NCBI GenBank assembly: GCA_016712625.1
Contig: JADJQQ010000029.1
Location: 186,001 to 250,000 of the forward strand
Direction: 5' to 3'
Length of the DNA: 64,000 bases
DNA from: Candidatus Competibacteraceae bacterium
GTDB taxonomy: Bacteria > Pseudomonadota > Gammaproteobacteria > Competibacterales > Competibacteraceae
In this document: positions 1 through 9,682 of the stretch, piece by piece
Position numbering within the stretch: the stretch's first letter is position 1
Layout: every line of letters starts with the position of its first letter
Made by a program: the position numbers and the translations under genes
The notes under the pieces: generated by a model
What the model saw: the letters and a program-made list of their open reading frames with translations, nothing else
What the model was told of the DNA's origin: nothing
Database searches by the model: none

Positions 1-1
1 A

Positions 2-424
2 CTGGCCGAAATCCGGTTCGGCGCGGGTCGAGAGGTCGCTGGCGTAGTGCTTATCGTCACGATTGGCACCGGCCTTGGCACAGCGCTGTTTAGCGATGGC
101 CGTCTGCTACCGAATACTGAACTGGGCCATATTCTGCTCGACAATGGACAGGAAGCCGAACACTACGCGTCCGAAGCCGTGCGAGACGCGCAGAACCTCA
201 AGTGGACAGATTGGGGAGACCGTCTGAATCGCTATCTGCTCGCCATGGAAAAACTGTTCTGGCCTGACTTGATCGTGCTGGGCGGCGGGGCCAGCAAAAA
301 GCTATCGAAGTTCGTGGCGCGGATCACCGTGCAAGCGCCCGTAATCCCCGCTCAATTTCTTAATCAGGCGGGGATGATCGGGGCAGCGTTATTCGCCGAG
401 GAACGGTTGCGCGCCGGGAATTGA
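2..424 (+). CDS. ppgK: Polyphosphate glucokinase, 3' part
   Basis: ROK-family kinase that phosphorylates glucose to glucose-6-phosphate in the cytoplasm using polyphosphate (or ATP). The reading frame is open from the left edge, so the 5' part lies outside the window. The visible part holds the phosphate-binding stretch TIGTGLGTALF and then the ELGH motif, whose Glu and His normally contact the sugar, followed by the C-terminal VLGGGASKK loop typical of ROK kinases. About 140 of the usual 240-270 residues are present. The substrate preference for polyphosphate is inferred from close resemblance of the GAGREVAGVV-to-ELGH region to known polyphosphate glucokinases, not demonstrated. It ends 186 bases before the next (opposite-strand) gene fragment. 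Confidence 0.85.
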   Translation: MAEIRFGAGREVAGVVLIVTIGTGLGTALFSDGRLLPNTELGHILLDNGQEAEHYASEAVRDAQNLKWTDWGDRLNRYLLAMEKLFWPDLIVLGGGASKKLSKFVARITVQAPVIPAQFLNQAGMIGAALFAEERLRAGN

Positions 425-610
425 GCACGTTCGACGCTGGTGAGGGCGTGCGCTACCCCGACAGCCCACGGCGGCCAGCCGTTGTTCCCGTGATTTTCGG
501 TCATGAGCGTCGCGCTTTGAAGGCTTTAGGCAGTGTTTTCAAAATCGGTCGCCGCGCGACCTTCTAGCCTCGAATCGAGGGTTACGAACCTATGATCCAT
601 TCCACAACAC

Positions 611-850
611 CTAAGAGATGGCGTAAAGCGCTCGATCAAAGCCCCCGAAATCATAAATCATCCGCAATCGCGGCGCGGTCGTCACCCTTGGGCTACGAGT
701 ATCCCAATGCGCGGAAACCACCAGAATCGCGTTGGGCCGCCCCAGTATTCCACCGAGATCTTGCAAGAACTGTTTGGCGAGACTGTCCTCAATGGCGAGG
801 GTTGGGGCGCCGTGGGAAACAAAAAGGCTGGGAAATTCCATTATGCTCAC
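611..850 (-). pseudogene. Truncated DODA-type extradiol dioxygenase
   Basis: Only the N-terminal 79 residues of a class III extradiol ring-cleavage dioxygenase (4,5-DOPA dioxygenase/YgiD family, normally 250-270 residues) remain. The segment SLFVSHGAPT carries the first metal-ligand His and LVVSAHWDT the second, then YDFGGFDRALYAI aligns with the family up to a stop. Nothing downstream (610 back to 425) translates to the missing C-terminal two thirds, so the loss is a deletion or rearrangement, not a single frameshift. A second, longer copy of the same family lies at 59500-60305 and is also damaged. It follows the hybrid kinase gene on the same strand by 98 bases. It is unlikely to make an active enzyme because the later catalytic residues are missing. 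Confidence 0.75.
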
Positions 851-948
851 TCGCTAATAGCAAGAGTAACCCTTTAGCGTGGCGCTAGATTTTGGCCTGC
901 ACCGGCGCATCGCACTCCTGTTCCCTCCCCTGCTTCACTCACTGTTCT

Positions 949-2745
949 TCAGGCAGGTTTTCCCCCCGACAGCGGCGCTTGTTGCTCAAGCGATGGCGTA
1001 ACCGCATTCAACGCGCCGCGCACGCACTGCATAAGCGCGTCCAGCGTGTAAGGTTTTTGCAAAAACCCAGACAGTCGTTTACCCGCGAAACGGGGTGCGA
1101 TCTCGCTTTCGGTATAGCCGCTGGACATTACTACACAGACCCGCGAATCGATTTGGCGCAATTCACGAAAAGTTTCCTCACCGTCCAGATCGGGCATGGT
1201 TAGATCCAGCAAAACCAGCGCAATCTCGTCGCGTCGATTCCGGTAAATATCCAGCGCCTCACTGCCGTCAGTTGCGGTGATTACGCTAAAACCAAGCCGT
1301 TCCAACATCCGAATCCCCATCACTCGAACCGATTCTTCGTCATCGACCAGCAGGATCGTACCAACGCCTTTCCACCGGCTGGGTTTTACTTCGTAATTTC
1401 GACCCACCGACGTTTTTTCTTCCAGCACGGCGGGAAACAACACCTTGAAGGTCGTGCCCCGGCCCGGTTCGCTGTAAACCTTGAGTGCTCCCTTATGCCC
1501 GCGCACGATGCCCAGTACAGCCGACAAGCCCAATCCCCGCCCCGTGAATTTAGTGGTGAAAAACGGCTCGAAGATTCGCGGTTGAATGTCCGCTTCCATG
1601 CCGCAACCAGTATCCGATACTTCCAGCCATACATACGACCCTTCCGTCAGGCTCTGATCCAGGAAAGCCTCTGACAGGTACTCGCGCGAACATTCCATGA
1701 TGCCAGTCGAAATGGTGATCGCCCCGGTGTAATCACCGAGCGCTTCCGAAGCATTAATCACCAGGTTCATGATAATTTGCCGGATTTGGCTGGGGTCTCC
1801 ACGGAGCGGCGGCAGCGATTCCTTGAGATTCAAGTTAAAAATCGCCTTCTTACTGATCGAAGCTTTGAGCAAGGAAACCATTTCCCCGATCAAATCGCGC
1901 AACCGGATATTTTCAATCACACACTGGCCCTTGCCCGAATAAGCCAGCATTTGCCGGCAGAGTTCGGAAGCGCGTAGCGAGGTTTCCTCGATCGACCGTA
2001 TGCTATCGCGGGCTGGGGTCACTGGCGGTAACTCATCCAAGGCCAAACTGGCGTTACCCAGGATAACCGTCAGCAAGTTATTGAAATCGTGCGCGATGCC
2101 CCCGGCCAGCACCCCTAAGCTTTCCAGCTTCTGGGTTTGCTGCATCTGGCGCTCCAATTGCAAACGTTTTTCCTCCGCCCAGCGACGCTCGGTGATATCG
2201 GTAACCGCCAGAAACAGCAAGGGCCTGCTGTTGGCTTGCTGCCGCCTGAGGAACGCATTGATGATGTTGCCTTCCATATGCGCGTAAAACGCCGGTCCGT
2301 TCGCGCGTAAAATGAGCGCTTCCAAACTTTTACCGGCTGGACTGCTGAAAAAGGCTCGATAACGCGCCAGGAATATGCCCCGATCATCCCCTTCCATACA
2401 GTCTGAAAAGGGACTTCCGATCAACTGATCCCGCTTGCGGCTCACCATCCGGCAAAAGGTTTCATTTACTTCGTCAATCAGGCCAACCTCGTTCAACACC
2501 ATATACCCAATCGGCGCTTGGTGAAACAGGAGGGAAAACTGGTTGCGAGATTGTTCCAATTCCACCATGACCCGGCGTAGCTCTTCGTTTTGCAACTCCA
2601 GTTCGATCTGATGAACCTGAAGTTCATGCACCAGCTTGCTTACTTCTTCCCCCGCCAGCGCCGGCATTTCCAGGTGGCGCCGCGCCGCGCTCGCTTCGGC
2701 TTTTTCTCGCAGGATTTTTGCTTCATCCTTTTGTGCTTCGCTCAT
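949..2745 (-). CDS. PAS hybrid sensor histidine kinase with receiver
   Basis: A 598-residue cytoplasmic hybrid kinase with no membrane segment. Order: N-terminal helical/coiled-coil part (about 10-70), PAS domain (about 70-190, ending TDITERR), HisKA with phospho-acceptor His219 in GGIAHDFNNLL, HATPase with NLVINASEAL, DTGCGM and GRGLGLSAV, then a receiver from about 462 with acidic pair DD468-469, phospho-acceptor Asp514 (LLDLTMPD) and Lys564 (LQKP). The start lies 17 bases after the stop of the upstream CheB-CheR-PAS gene, so the two form an operon. Soluble PAS kinases beside CheB/CheR fusions probably act together in one signalling pathway; the signal and output are not visible here, as no adjacent DNA-binding regulator is present. 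Confidence 0.9.
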   Translation of the reverse strand: MSEAQKDEAKILREKAEASAARRHLEMPALAGEEVSKLVHELQVHQIELELQNEELRRVMVELEQSRNQFSLLFHQAPIGYMVLNEVGLIDEVNETFCRMVSRKRDQLIGSPFSDCMEGDDRGIFLARYRAFFSSPAGKSLEALILRANGPAFYAHMEGNIINAFLRRQQANSRPLLFLAVTDITERRWAEEKRLQLERQMQQTQKLESLGVLAGGIAHDFNNLLTVILGNASLALDELPPVTPARDSIRSIEETSLRASELCRQMLAYSGKGQCVIENIRLRDLIGEMVSLLKASISKKAIFNLNLKESLPPLRGDPSQIRQIIMNLVINASEALGDYTGAITISTGIMECSREYLSEAFLDQSLTEGSYVWLEVSDTGCGMEADIQPRIFEPFFTTKFTGRGLGLSAVLGIVRGHKGALKVYSEPGRGTTFKVLFPAVLEEKTSVGRNYEVKPSRWKGVGTILLVDDEESVRVMGIRMLERLGFSVITATDGSEALDIYRNRRDEIALVLLDLTMPDLDGEETFRELRQIDSRVCVVMSSGYTESEIAPRFAGKRLSGFLQKPYTLDALMQCVRGALNAVTPSLEQQAPLSGGKPA

Positions 2746-2762
2746 GACTTCTCACACCTTGC

Positions 2763-5700
2763 TTATATTTCTTCGATTTTATCGGATTTGCCCAGTTGAT
2801 GCCGATGCTCGCCAGCGGGTTCATAAACCACTACGATTCTAATCGGACCTTCCCCGGCTAAACGAGTCACCTTTCCAGTGAACCAGCGCTGTTCTTGTGA
2901 GATATGACAGGGAAAGATCTGAGTGAAGCGCTCGCGCTCCCCGGACAACACTGCCCGGATTCCTTCGGCAAATGAGGCCAATGCTCCCGTATCGCCGCCC
3001 TGGGCCTCGTCACACACTTGCAAATAATTCACGCCTTCCGCCCATTGGTTCGGCTTGCCGGTATTTTGCAGGGCACAATCCCGCCAGGACTGGTTGACCG
3101 CAAGAATTTTCCCAGCGCCATCAAGGATGGCCACCTGTGCACCCATTGTGTCAAGAGCGGCCCGCGCCATTTGCTCCAACTCCTGCGCGCGCGCCAGCGC
3201 CTCCTTTTGAAAGGAGAGATCCAAGACAGTAAAGGTCGATCCGGCATCGGGGTCTTCCGGGTTCAGCGAGGAACCATTGATCAGCACTGGAATGGTGCTG
3301 CCGTCCTTGCGCCGCCAGCCCACTTCCATCATCCCCACGCCCTGATTTTTAATTTGCCCATAGAGTGTCTTGCCGGCGGCCTCATAGTCCTCTTGTGAAA
3401 GATACAACAGGCGTGAACTATGACCGATCAGTTCTTCGCGCGTATAGCCCACGAGTTGGCACAGATAATCGTTCGCTTCTAGGAAGACGCGATTGACGAC
3501 CCGGCTGATTCCGACAGGCACGGCCCGATAGAGGCTGGAAAGCCGGGTCTCGCGGTCGAGCAATGCATCGCGGGTGGTCTTGAGCAAGCCGATATCGGTA
3601 AACGTCAACACCACCCCCGACACTGTTTCCACTCCGACATGATAGGGCAAAATCCGCATCAGAAACCACGCGCCCGCCTGGGTATGGACCTCGTGCTCCT
3701 GCCCCTTGCCGCTCTCCTTCACCACCTCGATCAGCTCGAACGGATTGAGGTCCACCAAGTTATGAATAAAGTGGTTAACCGGACGGCCAATGTCGGTGTC
3801 AAGTATCTTGAAAACGCGCTTGATCTCCGGCGTGAACCGGCGGATGGTTGAATTCTCGTCCAGAAATAAGGTGGCGATGCGAGTATTCGCCATCAGGTTG
3901 TCAAGATCGTTGTTCAGCTCGATCAATTCGATAATCTTGCTTTGATTTTCAGCATTGACCGTGTGCAGCTCTTCGTTAACCGACTGCAATTCCTCGTTAA
4001 CCGACTGCAATTCCTCGTTAGTGCTTTGCAATTCCTCATTACTGGCGAGGAGTTCTTCATTAGTCGCTTGTAATTCCTCGTTTGAAGTCTCCAGCTCCTC
4101 AATGGTGGCTTGCAGGTTTTCCCGCGAAAATTGGAGTTCCTGTTCCAGGTCGTGAATCCGTTGCTCCGCCTCCTGGCCAACATCGTATACCTGGGCGCCG
4201 CCCGAAGAGGACTCCACCGCCTGGGCGCCGACTTGCTCGACGAAGACCACCGCCAGAAGTTCCTGTCCTTTCTTGCCCGGCAGCAGCCGGATGCGGATTT
4301 GCACGGTGCGGGATTCATCGTGCCATTTGACGCGAATACCGGCATATTTCAAATCTTCACCGGTTTTGAAAACCCGCTGCAAGCCAGTAGCCAACGGGAT
4401 CGCCAAGTCTCGCACGGCGATCTTGGTCACATCGTTTAACAACTTTCCGGATTGCAGTCCAAAGTAGCCCTCTGGGTCGCCCACGATACGTAAAACTTCC
4501 ATTTGCTCGTTGACCACCACCGCCAGCGGCACGTAGTCATGGGCCAGCGCTTGCAGCAGGCGATCGAACAGCCGTTCTTCATGATAGCCGCGCGGCACCA
4601 AGGGGGTCGGAAAACGGTTTCGATTTTGTACCTGCCGTATTTCGGGATGGCTCGAAAACTCTAAGCTGTTGGCGGTGGGGTGGCGTTTACCTTTGGAGGC
4701 ATAGATCTTGTTTTTTTGATGGAGAGTCTCGAACAAATCCGCCTGATCCCCGGTCGTTTCACTGCTGCCCAACAGCAGAATACCTTGAGGATTGAGGGAA
4801 AAATTGAACAGGTCGATCACCTTGCGCTGCAACACCGGCTGTAGATAAATCAGTAAGTTGCGACAACTAACTAACTCAATCTTGGTAAACGGCGGGTCCT
4901 TGATCACATTGTGCTGGGCGAAAACCACCATTTCGCGCAGCGCGCGATCCACCTGGTAGTGATGATCTTCACGACGATAGAAGTACTTGGCCAGATAGCC
5001 CGGCGGCAAATCGGCGACAATGCTCTCGGGATACAAGCCCGTACTGGCGCGCAAGATCGCATCTCGATCCAAATCGGTGGCGAAAATCTTCACCTCGGTG
5101 CGCTTGCCCAGCCGCTCTAGCACTTCCCGGCTCAACATACCCAGGGTATAGGCCTCTTCCCCGGTCGAACAGCCAGCGACCCAGAAGCGGACTTCACGAG
5201 TTTCCACCCGCTCGAACAAGCGTGGCAGTTGATTAATCTCCAATTCGTCAAAGACTTCCCGATCGCGGAAAAAGCTGGTAACGCCGATCAGCAACTCCCG
5301 GTAGAGCGCCATCACTTCCCCGGCGTAACTGTCCATGAACTTGACATAATCACGCAAGTCGTGGACTTGGTTCATTTTCATCCGCCGCTCGATGCGTCGG
5401 ACCACGGTACTGGGCTTGTAGTGCGTGAAATCAACGCGCGTACGCTCGCGTAATAGGGCAAAGATGCGCGTCAGGCCATCCTCGTCGGGCAACAAGGTCG
5501 GCGGCTGCGCCGGCTTGATCGGGTAGGGATCATGCACCAGGGACAATAATTTCTCAGGCATTTCATCTGGCGGCAGCACGAAATCAGCCAGGCCAGTCGA
5601 AATGGCGGAGCGCGGCATCCCGTCGAAGCGGGCTGATTCTTCGTTCTGCACCATCACGATGCCGCCGCCTTCCTTGATCGCCCGGATACCCCGCACCCCA

Positions 5701-6128
5701 TCGCTGCCGGTGCCAGACAGGATGATGCCGATGGCTTTTTCAGCCTGATCGTCGGCCAAGGAGCGGAAAAAAACGTCAATCGGCAAGTTGAGTCCGCGGT
5801 TGTGATCTGATTCGCTCAACAAGAGCTTACCGTGAAAAATCGACAGATTTTTCTTAGGGGGAATTAGGTAAACCGAGTTGACCTCGACCAGCATCCCTTC
5901 CTCGGCCCGCTGTACCGGCATGGCAGTGCGCTTGGAAAGCAGCTCGACCATCATACTTTTATAGTCGGGCGAGAGGTGCTGGATGACGATGAAAGCCATG
6001 CCGCTGTCGGCGTTCATTTGCGAGAAAAACGATTCCAACGCTTCCAAGCCGCCGGCCGATGCGCCAACGCCGACGTAGTAAATAGGGCTGGAATTCTCAA
6101 GTTGTTTTTCGGGATCGTGCTCTTGCAT
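2763..6128 (-). CDS. CheB-CheR-coiled-coil-PAS fusion protein
   Basis: A 1121-residue fusion. The CheB methylesterase domain (about 15-195) shows catalytic Ser24 (GASAGG), His51 (IQHLSPD) and Asp143 (GTGSDG) but lacks the usual N-terminal receiver. The CheR methyltransferase domain (about 215-480) has the S-adenosylmethionine loop AGCSTGEEAYTLGM and CRNLLIYL. A long coiled coil (about 655-745) is built from repeats of the type NEELQS/TNEELQ, followed by three PAS-like domains (about 745-860, 870-985, 995-1105). Such fusions are known in environmental proteobacteria and are thought to act in two-component or chemotaxis-like sensing rather than on classical receptors; no chemoreceptor gene is in the window. 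It is the first gene of an operon with the hybrid kinase downstream. Confidence 0.92.
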   Translation of the reverse strand: MQEHDPEKQLENSSPIYYVGVGASAGGLEALESFFSQMNADSGMAFIVIQHLSPDYKSMMVELLSKRTAMPVQRAEEGMLVEVNSVYLIPPKKNLSIFHGKLLLSESDHNRGLNLPIDVFFRSLADDQAEKAIGIILSGTGSDGVRGIRAIKEGGGIVMVQNEESARFDGMPRSAISTGLADFVLPPDEMPEKLLSLVHDPYPIKPAQPPTLLPDEDGLTRIFALLRERTRVDFTHYKPSTVVRRIERRMKMNQVHDLRDYVKFMDSYAGEVMALYRELLIGVTSFFRDREVFDELEINQLPRLFERVETREVRFWVAGCSTGEEAYTLGMLSREVLERLGKRTEVKIFATDLDRDAILRASTGLYPESIVADLPPGYLAKYFYRREDHHYQVDRALREMVVFAQHNVIKDPPFTKIELVSCRNLLIYLQPVLQRKVIDLFNFSLNPQGILLLGSSETTGDQADLFETLHQKNKIYASKGKRHPTANSLEFSSHPEIRQVQNRNRFPTPLVPRGYHEERLFDRLLQALAHDYVPLAVVVNEQMEVLRIVGDPEGYFGLQSGKLLNDVTKIAVRDLAIPLATGLQRVFKTGEDLKYAGIRVKWHDESRTVQIRIRLLPGKKGQELLAVVFVEQVGAQAVESSSGGAQVYDVGQEAEQRIHDLEQELQFSRENLQATIEELETSNEELQATNEELLASNEELQSTNEELQSVNEELQSVNEELHTVNAENQSKIIELIELNNDLDNLMANTRIATLFLDENSTIRRFTPEIKRVFKILDTDIGRPVNHFIHNLVDLNPFELIEVVKESGKGQEHEVHTQAGAWFLMRILPYHVGVETVSGVVLTFTDIGLLKTTRDALLDRETRLSSLYRAVPVGISRVVNRVFLEANDYLCQLVGYTREELIGHSSRLLYLSQEDYEAAGKTLYGQIKNQGVGMMEVGWRRKDGSTIPVLINGSSLNPEDPDAGSTFTVLDLSFQKEALARAQELEQMARAALDTMGAQVAILDGAGKILAVNQSWRDCALQNTGKPNQWAEGVNYLQVCDEAQGGDTGALASFAEGIRAVLSGERERFTQIFPCHISQEQRWFTGKVTRLAGEGPIRIVVVYEPAGEHRHQLGKSDKIEEI

Positions 6129-6478
6129 CGAACGAGCCTTGGCTATGGCTAATAGCGATTGGAGCGACCGCGCCTTCCCACCATGGGGCGCTATCGCCGC
6201 GAGGGTGCTACTGGAAGAGGGTCACCGAGATGATAAAACTAAGTATGGGCCGCATCTTACCCTAAAACAGGAGAAGGATTTTAAAGGATCGCCCTGATTT
6301 TGGCGGTGGATCGCGTGGGGCAACGCCATGGCGAGGAGTGAATATGGGATGGGGCGCGGTAAAATACGGGGGCAACAGTGATTCGTTGCTTCAGGGGGCG
6401 TCCATTGCCGCCGGGGGAAATGGCTGCATCAGACTTGTTCCCCGGCGGAACGCTTAGCGCGCGGAGAACCGTAATCGC
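6129..6478. other. Intergenic region, 350 bases
   Basis: Lies between the divergent-side start of the CheB-CheR-PAS gene and the 3' end of the next minus-strand gene. It should hold the promoter for the signalling operon, but I could not pick a convincing -35/-10 pair. No coding frame with family resemblance and no strong hairpin were seen. Confidence 0.5.
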
Positions 6479-6940
6479 TCAACCAGGAACGTGTTCCAGA
6501 TGTACTTTCAGCAATTGGCAACGGGCTTGGCTGACTTTCAGCCGATCTTTATGGCTGCCAAGCAACTTCATGGCATCCTCGATGTATTCTTGGCCTGACA
6601 TCTCATCCGCGGCGTAGCGGCGCAATAGCTCCAGCCACCGGGTATGAACTGAGCACGGCATTGAGCGCTTGCCGCCTTCTAGCGGACAATCGGGACACCG
6701 CGACTGCGCCAAAACCTTCACGGCCGCTTGTTTTTGCCACTTCTGGCGATACTGTTGAGCGTAGGTCTCGATCCACTCCAAGGCGCGCGCATGGCGTTCA
6801 TCGGCGGGAAACCGTTCGACATAGCACTGGATCGCCGTTATCTGCTCGAACAGAAACTCCGCGTCGGATAGATGTAGATCGTGCGCTTCTCCCACAAAAC
6901 GGGTGATGAGCGCTAAAGTTGGATCATCCACGATATACAT
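6479..6940 (-). CDS. Hypothetical Cys/His-containing protein
   Basis: A 153-residue soluble protein of unknown function. The frame is open upstream to 7021, but MYIVDDPTL at 6940 is the likely start because the upstream extension is low-complexity and AT-rich. No clear Shine-Dalgarno sequence precedes it. The first two thirds is predicted mainly helical. The middle has CPDCP followed by a second Cys and a His (CSVH) about ten residues later, a spacing that could bind zinc or an Fe-S cluster, but I recognise no named domain. The C-terminus is helical and basic. It is transcribed away from the potassium channel-like gene, from a shared AT-rich intergenic region of about 150 bases. Confidence 0.6.
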   Translation of the reverse strand: MYIVDDPTLALITRFVGEAHDLHLSDAEFLFEQITAIQCYVERFPADERHARALEWIETYAQQYRQKWQKQAAVKVLAQSRCPDCPLEGGKRSMPCSVHTRWLELLRRYAADEMSGQEYIEDAMKLLGSHKDRLKVSQARCQLLKVHLEHVPG

Positions 6941-7092
6941 TTTCAGCACTAATATTTGTTGATTAAATTGATTATAACAAATTTTTGTGCAATGCACAAA
7001 AACCGTTTTACGGCAAACCAACGCCGCGGCCGTTCAATGTAACCGCGAGTTCCTAGATTGCCATTGCGTGTTCTTCACCGGAACTAAACACG

Positions 7093-8781
7093 ATGCAACG
7101 ATTTCAACGTTCGACCTGGCGCCTGCTGGCGCTGGTGGCAAGCATGCCAACCGCGGTCGTTATCTTTGCCACCATTTATATGTTCGGCTCAACGTATTTG
7201 GAAGGTAAGCCCATTGATTATTGGTCGAGCCTGGAATGGGCCTCTGAAACGCTGACCACCACCGGATACGGTGCTTATGCCCCCTGGAAGCACCCAGTGA
7301 TGATCTTGCTGGTCATCTTTACCCAGTTCATCGGCATGTTCTTTCTAGTGCTGGTTTTTCCTATCTACGTGCTGCCCTATATCGAAGAACGCTTTGAAAT
7401 GCGTCTGCCGCATGCCTTGCCACCGATGACGGATCATGTGCTATTTTTTCGTTATGGCCCGGCCATCGATTCGTTGCTGGAAGAAAGCCAGCGAATCGGT
7501 TCTCCCTTTGTAATCTTTGAGGAGGATCCGGCTTTGGCCCGCAGTCTGCGCGATCGCGGTTATCCCATCGTAGTCGGTAACCTGGATGAAGATTCTGTCG
7601 CGCTGGCCGGCATCCAAGAGGCGCGGGCGGTCGTCACCAACGGCGATGACCACGCCAACGCCACCTGCATTCTGATGGCGCGCGAGCAGGGATTTAGCGG
7701 ACCGATTTACGCTCTCGCCGACGATCCGCTGCACCGGCCGCCGATGTTGAAAGTCGGGGCCACCGCCGTATTCACGCCGACGCACGTACTGGGCGCGGCG
7801 CTGGCCGCCCGCGCCAGCACTCGAATCACGCCGGCGGCGGACGGCTTGCACTTACTCGGCGGGCAAGTCGGTTTGGCCGAATTTCGAGTGCGGCCAGACA
7901 GCCCGCTGGCTGGACAACGGCTGGGAGAATTACACTTACGCGAACGCCACGGCGTGACCGTGATCGGCCAATGGCGTGGCGGCAAATTCTTTAGCGTCAA
8001 AGGGGTGGATACCTGTATCGAAGCGGGCGCGATTCTGGTGGCGGTGGGCATGCAAAGTAACCTCGCTCAAGTCGAACGCCTGGCCGCGCCAATCCGTCGC
8101 ACCGGTCCGATTGTGGTGGCCGGTTATGGCACGGTCGGCGGCAAGGTGGTGGAAATGTTGCGCGACGCGCGCGAAGCTACCATCGTTATTGATGAACAGC
8201 TGATGCCCGGCGTTGATGTGGTGGGTAACGTATTGGAACACGCCACGCTGGATCGGGCGAACGTGCGCGCGGCAAGCGCGGTGGTGCTGGCGTTGAGTAA
8301 CGACAGCGGCGGGATTTTCGCCAGCGCGGTCGTACGTGATTATGCCCCGGAAGTACCGTTGATCGTGCGGGTCAATCGGGCGCCAAATATCGCGCGCCTG
8401 TATCAGGCTGGCGCCGACTTTGCCCTGTCGGTGGGCCAGATGGCCGGGGAAATTCTCGCCTATCACTTGTTCGGCGAACAGGCCGTGGCGGTCGAACAAC
8501 GGCTCAAGTTCGTTCGCTTGGGCGCGGGGGCGCTGACGGGCCTGCATCCGTGGCGCGCTCAAGTGCGGGAGCGCACCGGCGCGGCCGTGGTGGCGGTGGA
8601 GCGCGATCAGGAAGTGTTCGTCAAATTTGACGATGCTTTCCAGGTACGCCCTAACGATGTGCTGTTCGTCTGCGGCACCATCGCCGGCCTGGATCAGTAT
8701 GCGCGCGAGTTCAAACCGGGGCCGGTTGAAAACCCGCGCAGCCAAAGAACCCTCGACGCCACCAGCCCGCGCTTGTCCTAG
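7093..8781 (+). CDS. Two-RCK potassium channel-like protein
   Basis: A 562-residue membrane protein. The N-terminal 105 residues hold two transmembrane helices (about 10-32 and 70-95) around a pore loop with selectivity filter TTTGYG at 55-60, as in two-helix K+ channels. It continues with two TrkA-N/RCK nucleotide-binding domains, the first from about 113 (HVLFFRYG) and the second from about 337 with a good dinucleotide loop (VVAGYGTVGG), each followed by a TrkA-C domain. This doubled RCK layout in a single chain resembles GsuK-type bacterial channels that respond to nucleotides or Ca2+. The first RCK lacks a clean GxGxxG, so only the second may bind NAD(H). It ends overlapping by four bases the convergent SDR gene. 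Confidence 0.88.
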   Translation: MQRFQRSTWRLLALVASMPTAVVIFATIYMFGSTYLEGKPIDYWSSLEWASETLTTTGYGAYAPWKHPVMILLVIFTQFIGMFFLVLVFPIYVLPYIEERFEMRLPHALPPMTDHVLFFRYGPAIDSLLEESQRIGSPFVIFEEDPALARSLRDRGYPIVVGNLDEDSVALAGIQEARAVVTNGDDHANATCILMAREQGFSGPIYALADDPLHRPPMLKVGATAVFTPTHVLGAALAARASTRITPAADGLHLLGGQVGLAEFRVRPDSPLAGQRLGELHLRERHGVTVIGQWRGGKFFSVKGVDTCIEAGAILVAVGMQSNLAQVERLAAPIRRTGPIVVAGYGTVGGKVVEMLRDAREATIVIDEQLMPGVDVVGNVLEHATLDRANVRAASAVVLALSNDSGGIFASAVVRDYAPEVPLIVRVNRAPNIARLYQAGADFALSVGQMAGEILAYHLFGEQAVAVEQRLKFVRLGAGALTGLHPWRAQVRERTGAAVVAVERDQEVFVKFDDAFQVRPNDVLFVCGTIAGLDQYAREFKPGPVENPRSQRTLDATSPRLS

Positions 8782-9620
8782 CCGCCCTCCGCGAAGCCCG
8801 GATAGCAGGTCATCCCGCCATCCACGAACAGCGTGGTGCCGGTAATGTAGTCAGCCATGTCGGACGCTAGAAACACCGCTGCTTGCGCGATATCTTCCGG
8901 TTCGCCGATCCGGTTGTAGGGAACCAGATCCATCAGTTTGGCGTAGGCTTCCGGCGTTTCCCAAGCCGGGCGATTGATCGGGGTGCGGATCGCGCCGGGC
9001 GCGATGCTGTTGACCCGAATGCGCAGCGGGGCCAGTTCTTGGGCCATGCTTTGCATCAGCATGTTGATCGCGCCCTTGGAGGCCGCATAGTTGGCATGGC
9101 CGGCCCAGGGAATGAGCTGATGCACCGAACTCATGCAAATGATCTTACCAGCGGCAACCGAAATGTCCTGACGAATCCCCCGCCGCTTGAATTCCTTGAC
9201 TGCTTCGCGGGCGCACAGGAACTGGCCAGTGAGGTTGACATCAATGACAGTATTCCATTGCGCCAAGGTCATCTCGTCGATATTGGCGTCGCGCTGCAAA
9301 CCGGCGTTGGCGACCAGAATATCGATGGTGCCGAACGCATCAAGCATGGCTGTAAACATCGCCTGTACCTCGGCTTCCTTGGACACATCCGCTCTAAACG
9401 CCATCGCCTTAACCCCGAAACTTTCAATCTGGTTGGCGATTTCGCGGGCGGTTTCCTCATTAGAGACGTAGTTGATCATGACATCGGCTCCAGCGCGACC
9501 CAAGCCAATGGCGACGGCCTTGCCGATGCCGGAACTTGCGCCGGTCACTAGCGCTTTCTGGCCAGCCAAAATCTGCGGGCAAGCATAACTCGGCAAGGTT
9601 GTGTTGTGAGGAGTAGGCAT
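8778..9620 (-). CDS. SDR family oxidoreductase (glucose 1-dehydrogenase-like)
   Basis: A 280-residue short-chain dehydrogenase. The Rossmann nucleotide motif TGASSGIG is at 26-33, the NAG motif at 105-107, and the catalytic triad Ser165, Tyr178 and Lys182 (YAASK) is intact. The C-terminus GTTLFVDGGMTCYPGF is typical of the glucose 1-dehydrogenase-like subgroup. Cofactor choice is not certain, although the lack of an acidic residue directly after the second strand and the sequence NYVSNEE suggest NADP. It lies 62 bases downstream of the large glucosidase on the same strand, so a joint role in sugar release and oxidation is plausible (inference). Confidence 0.88.
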   Translation of the reverse strand: MPTPHNTTLPSYACPQILAGQKALVTGASSGIGKAVAIGLGRAGADVMINYVSNEETAREIANQIESFGVKAMAFRADVSKEAEVQAMFTAMLDAFGTIDILVANAGLQRDANIDEMTLAQWNTVIDVNLTGQFLCAREAVKEFKRRGIRQDISVAAGKIICMSSVHQLIPWAGHANYAASKGAINMLMQSMAQELAPLRIRVNSIAPGAIRTPINRPAWETPEAYAKLMDLVPYNRIGEPEDIAQAAVFLASDMADYITGTTLFVDGGMTCYPGFAEGG

Positions 9621-9682
9621 CGCAAGATCTCCTGTTGGCTTATCAAAGGGATGGGCAGCAGTGATTCGCCAGCCAGCCCAGC

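Noticed and set aside
7936..8745. Long minus-strand open frame opposite the potassium channel-like gene
   Set aside because: It is a shadow of a well-supported gene with high GC codon use; no family resemblance or ribosome-binding site.
8883..9551. Long plus-strand open frame opposite the SDR gene
   Set aside because: The SDR on the minus strand has intact catalytic motifs; the opposite frame shows none.
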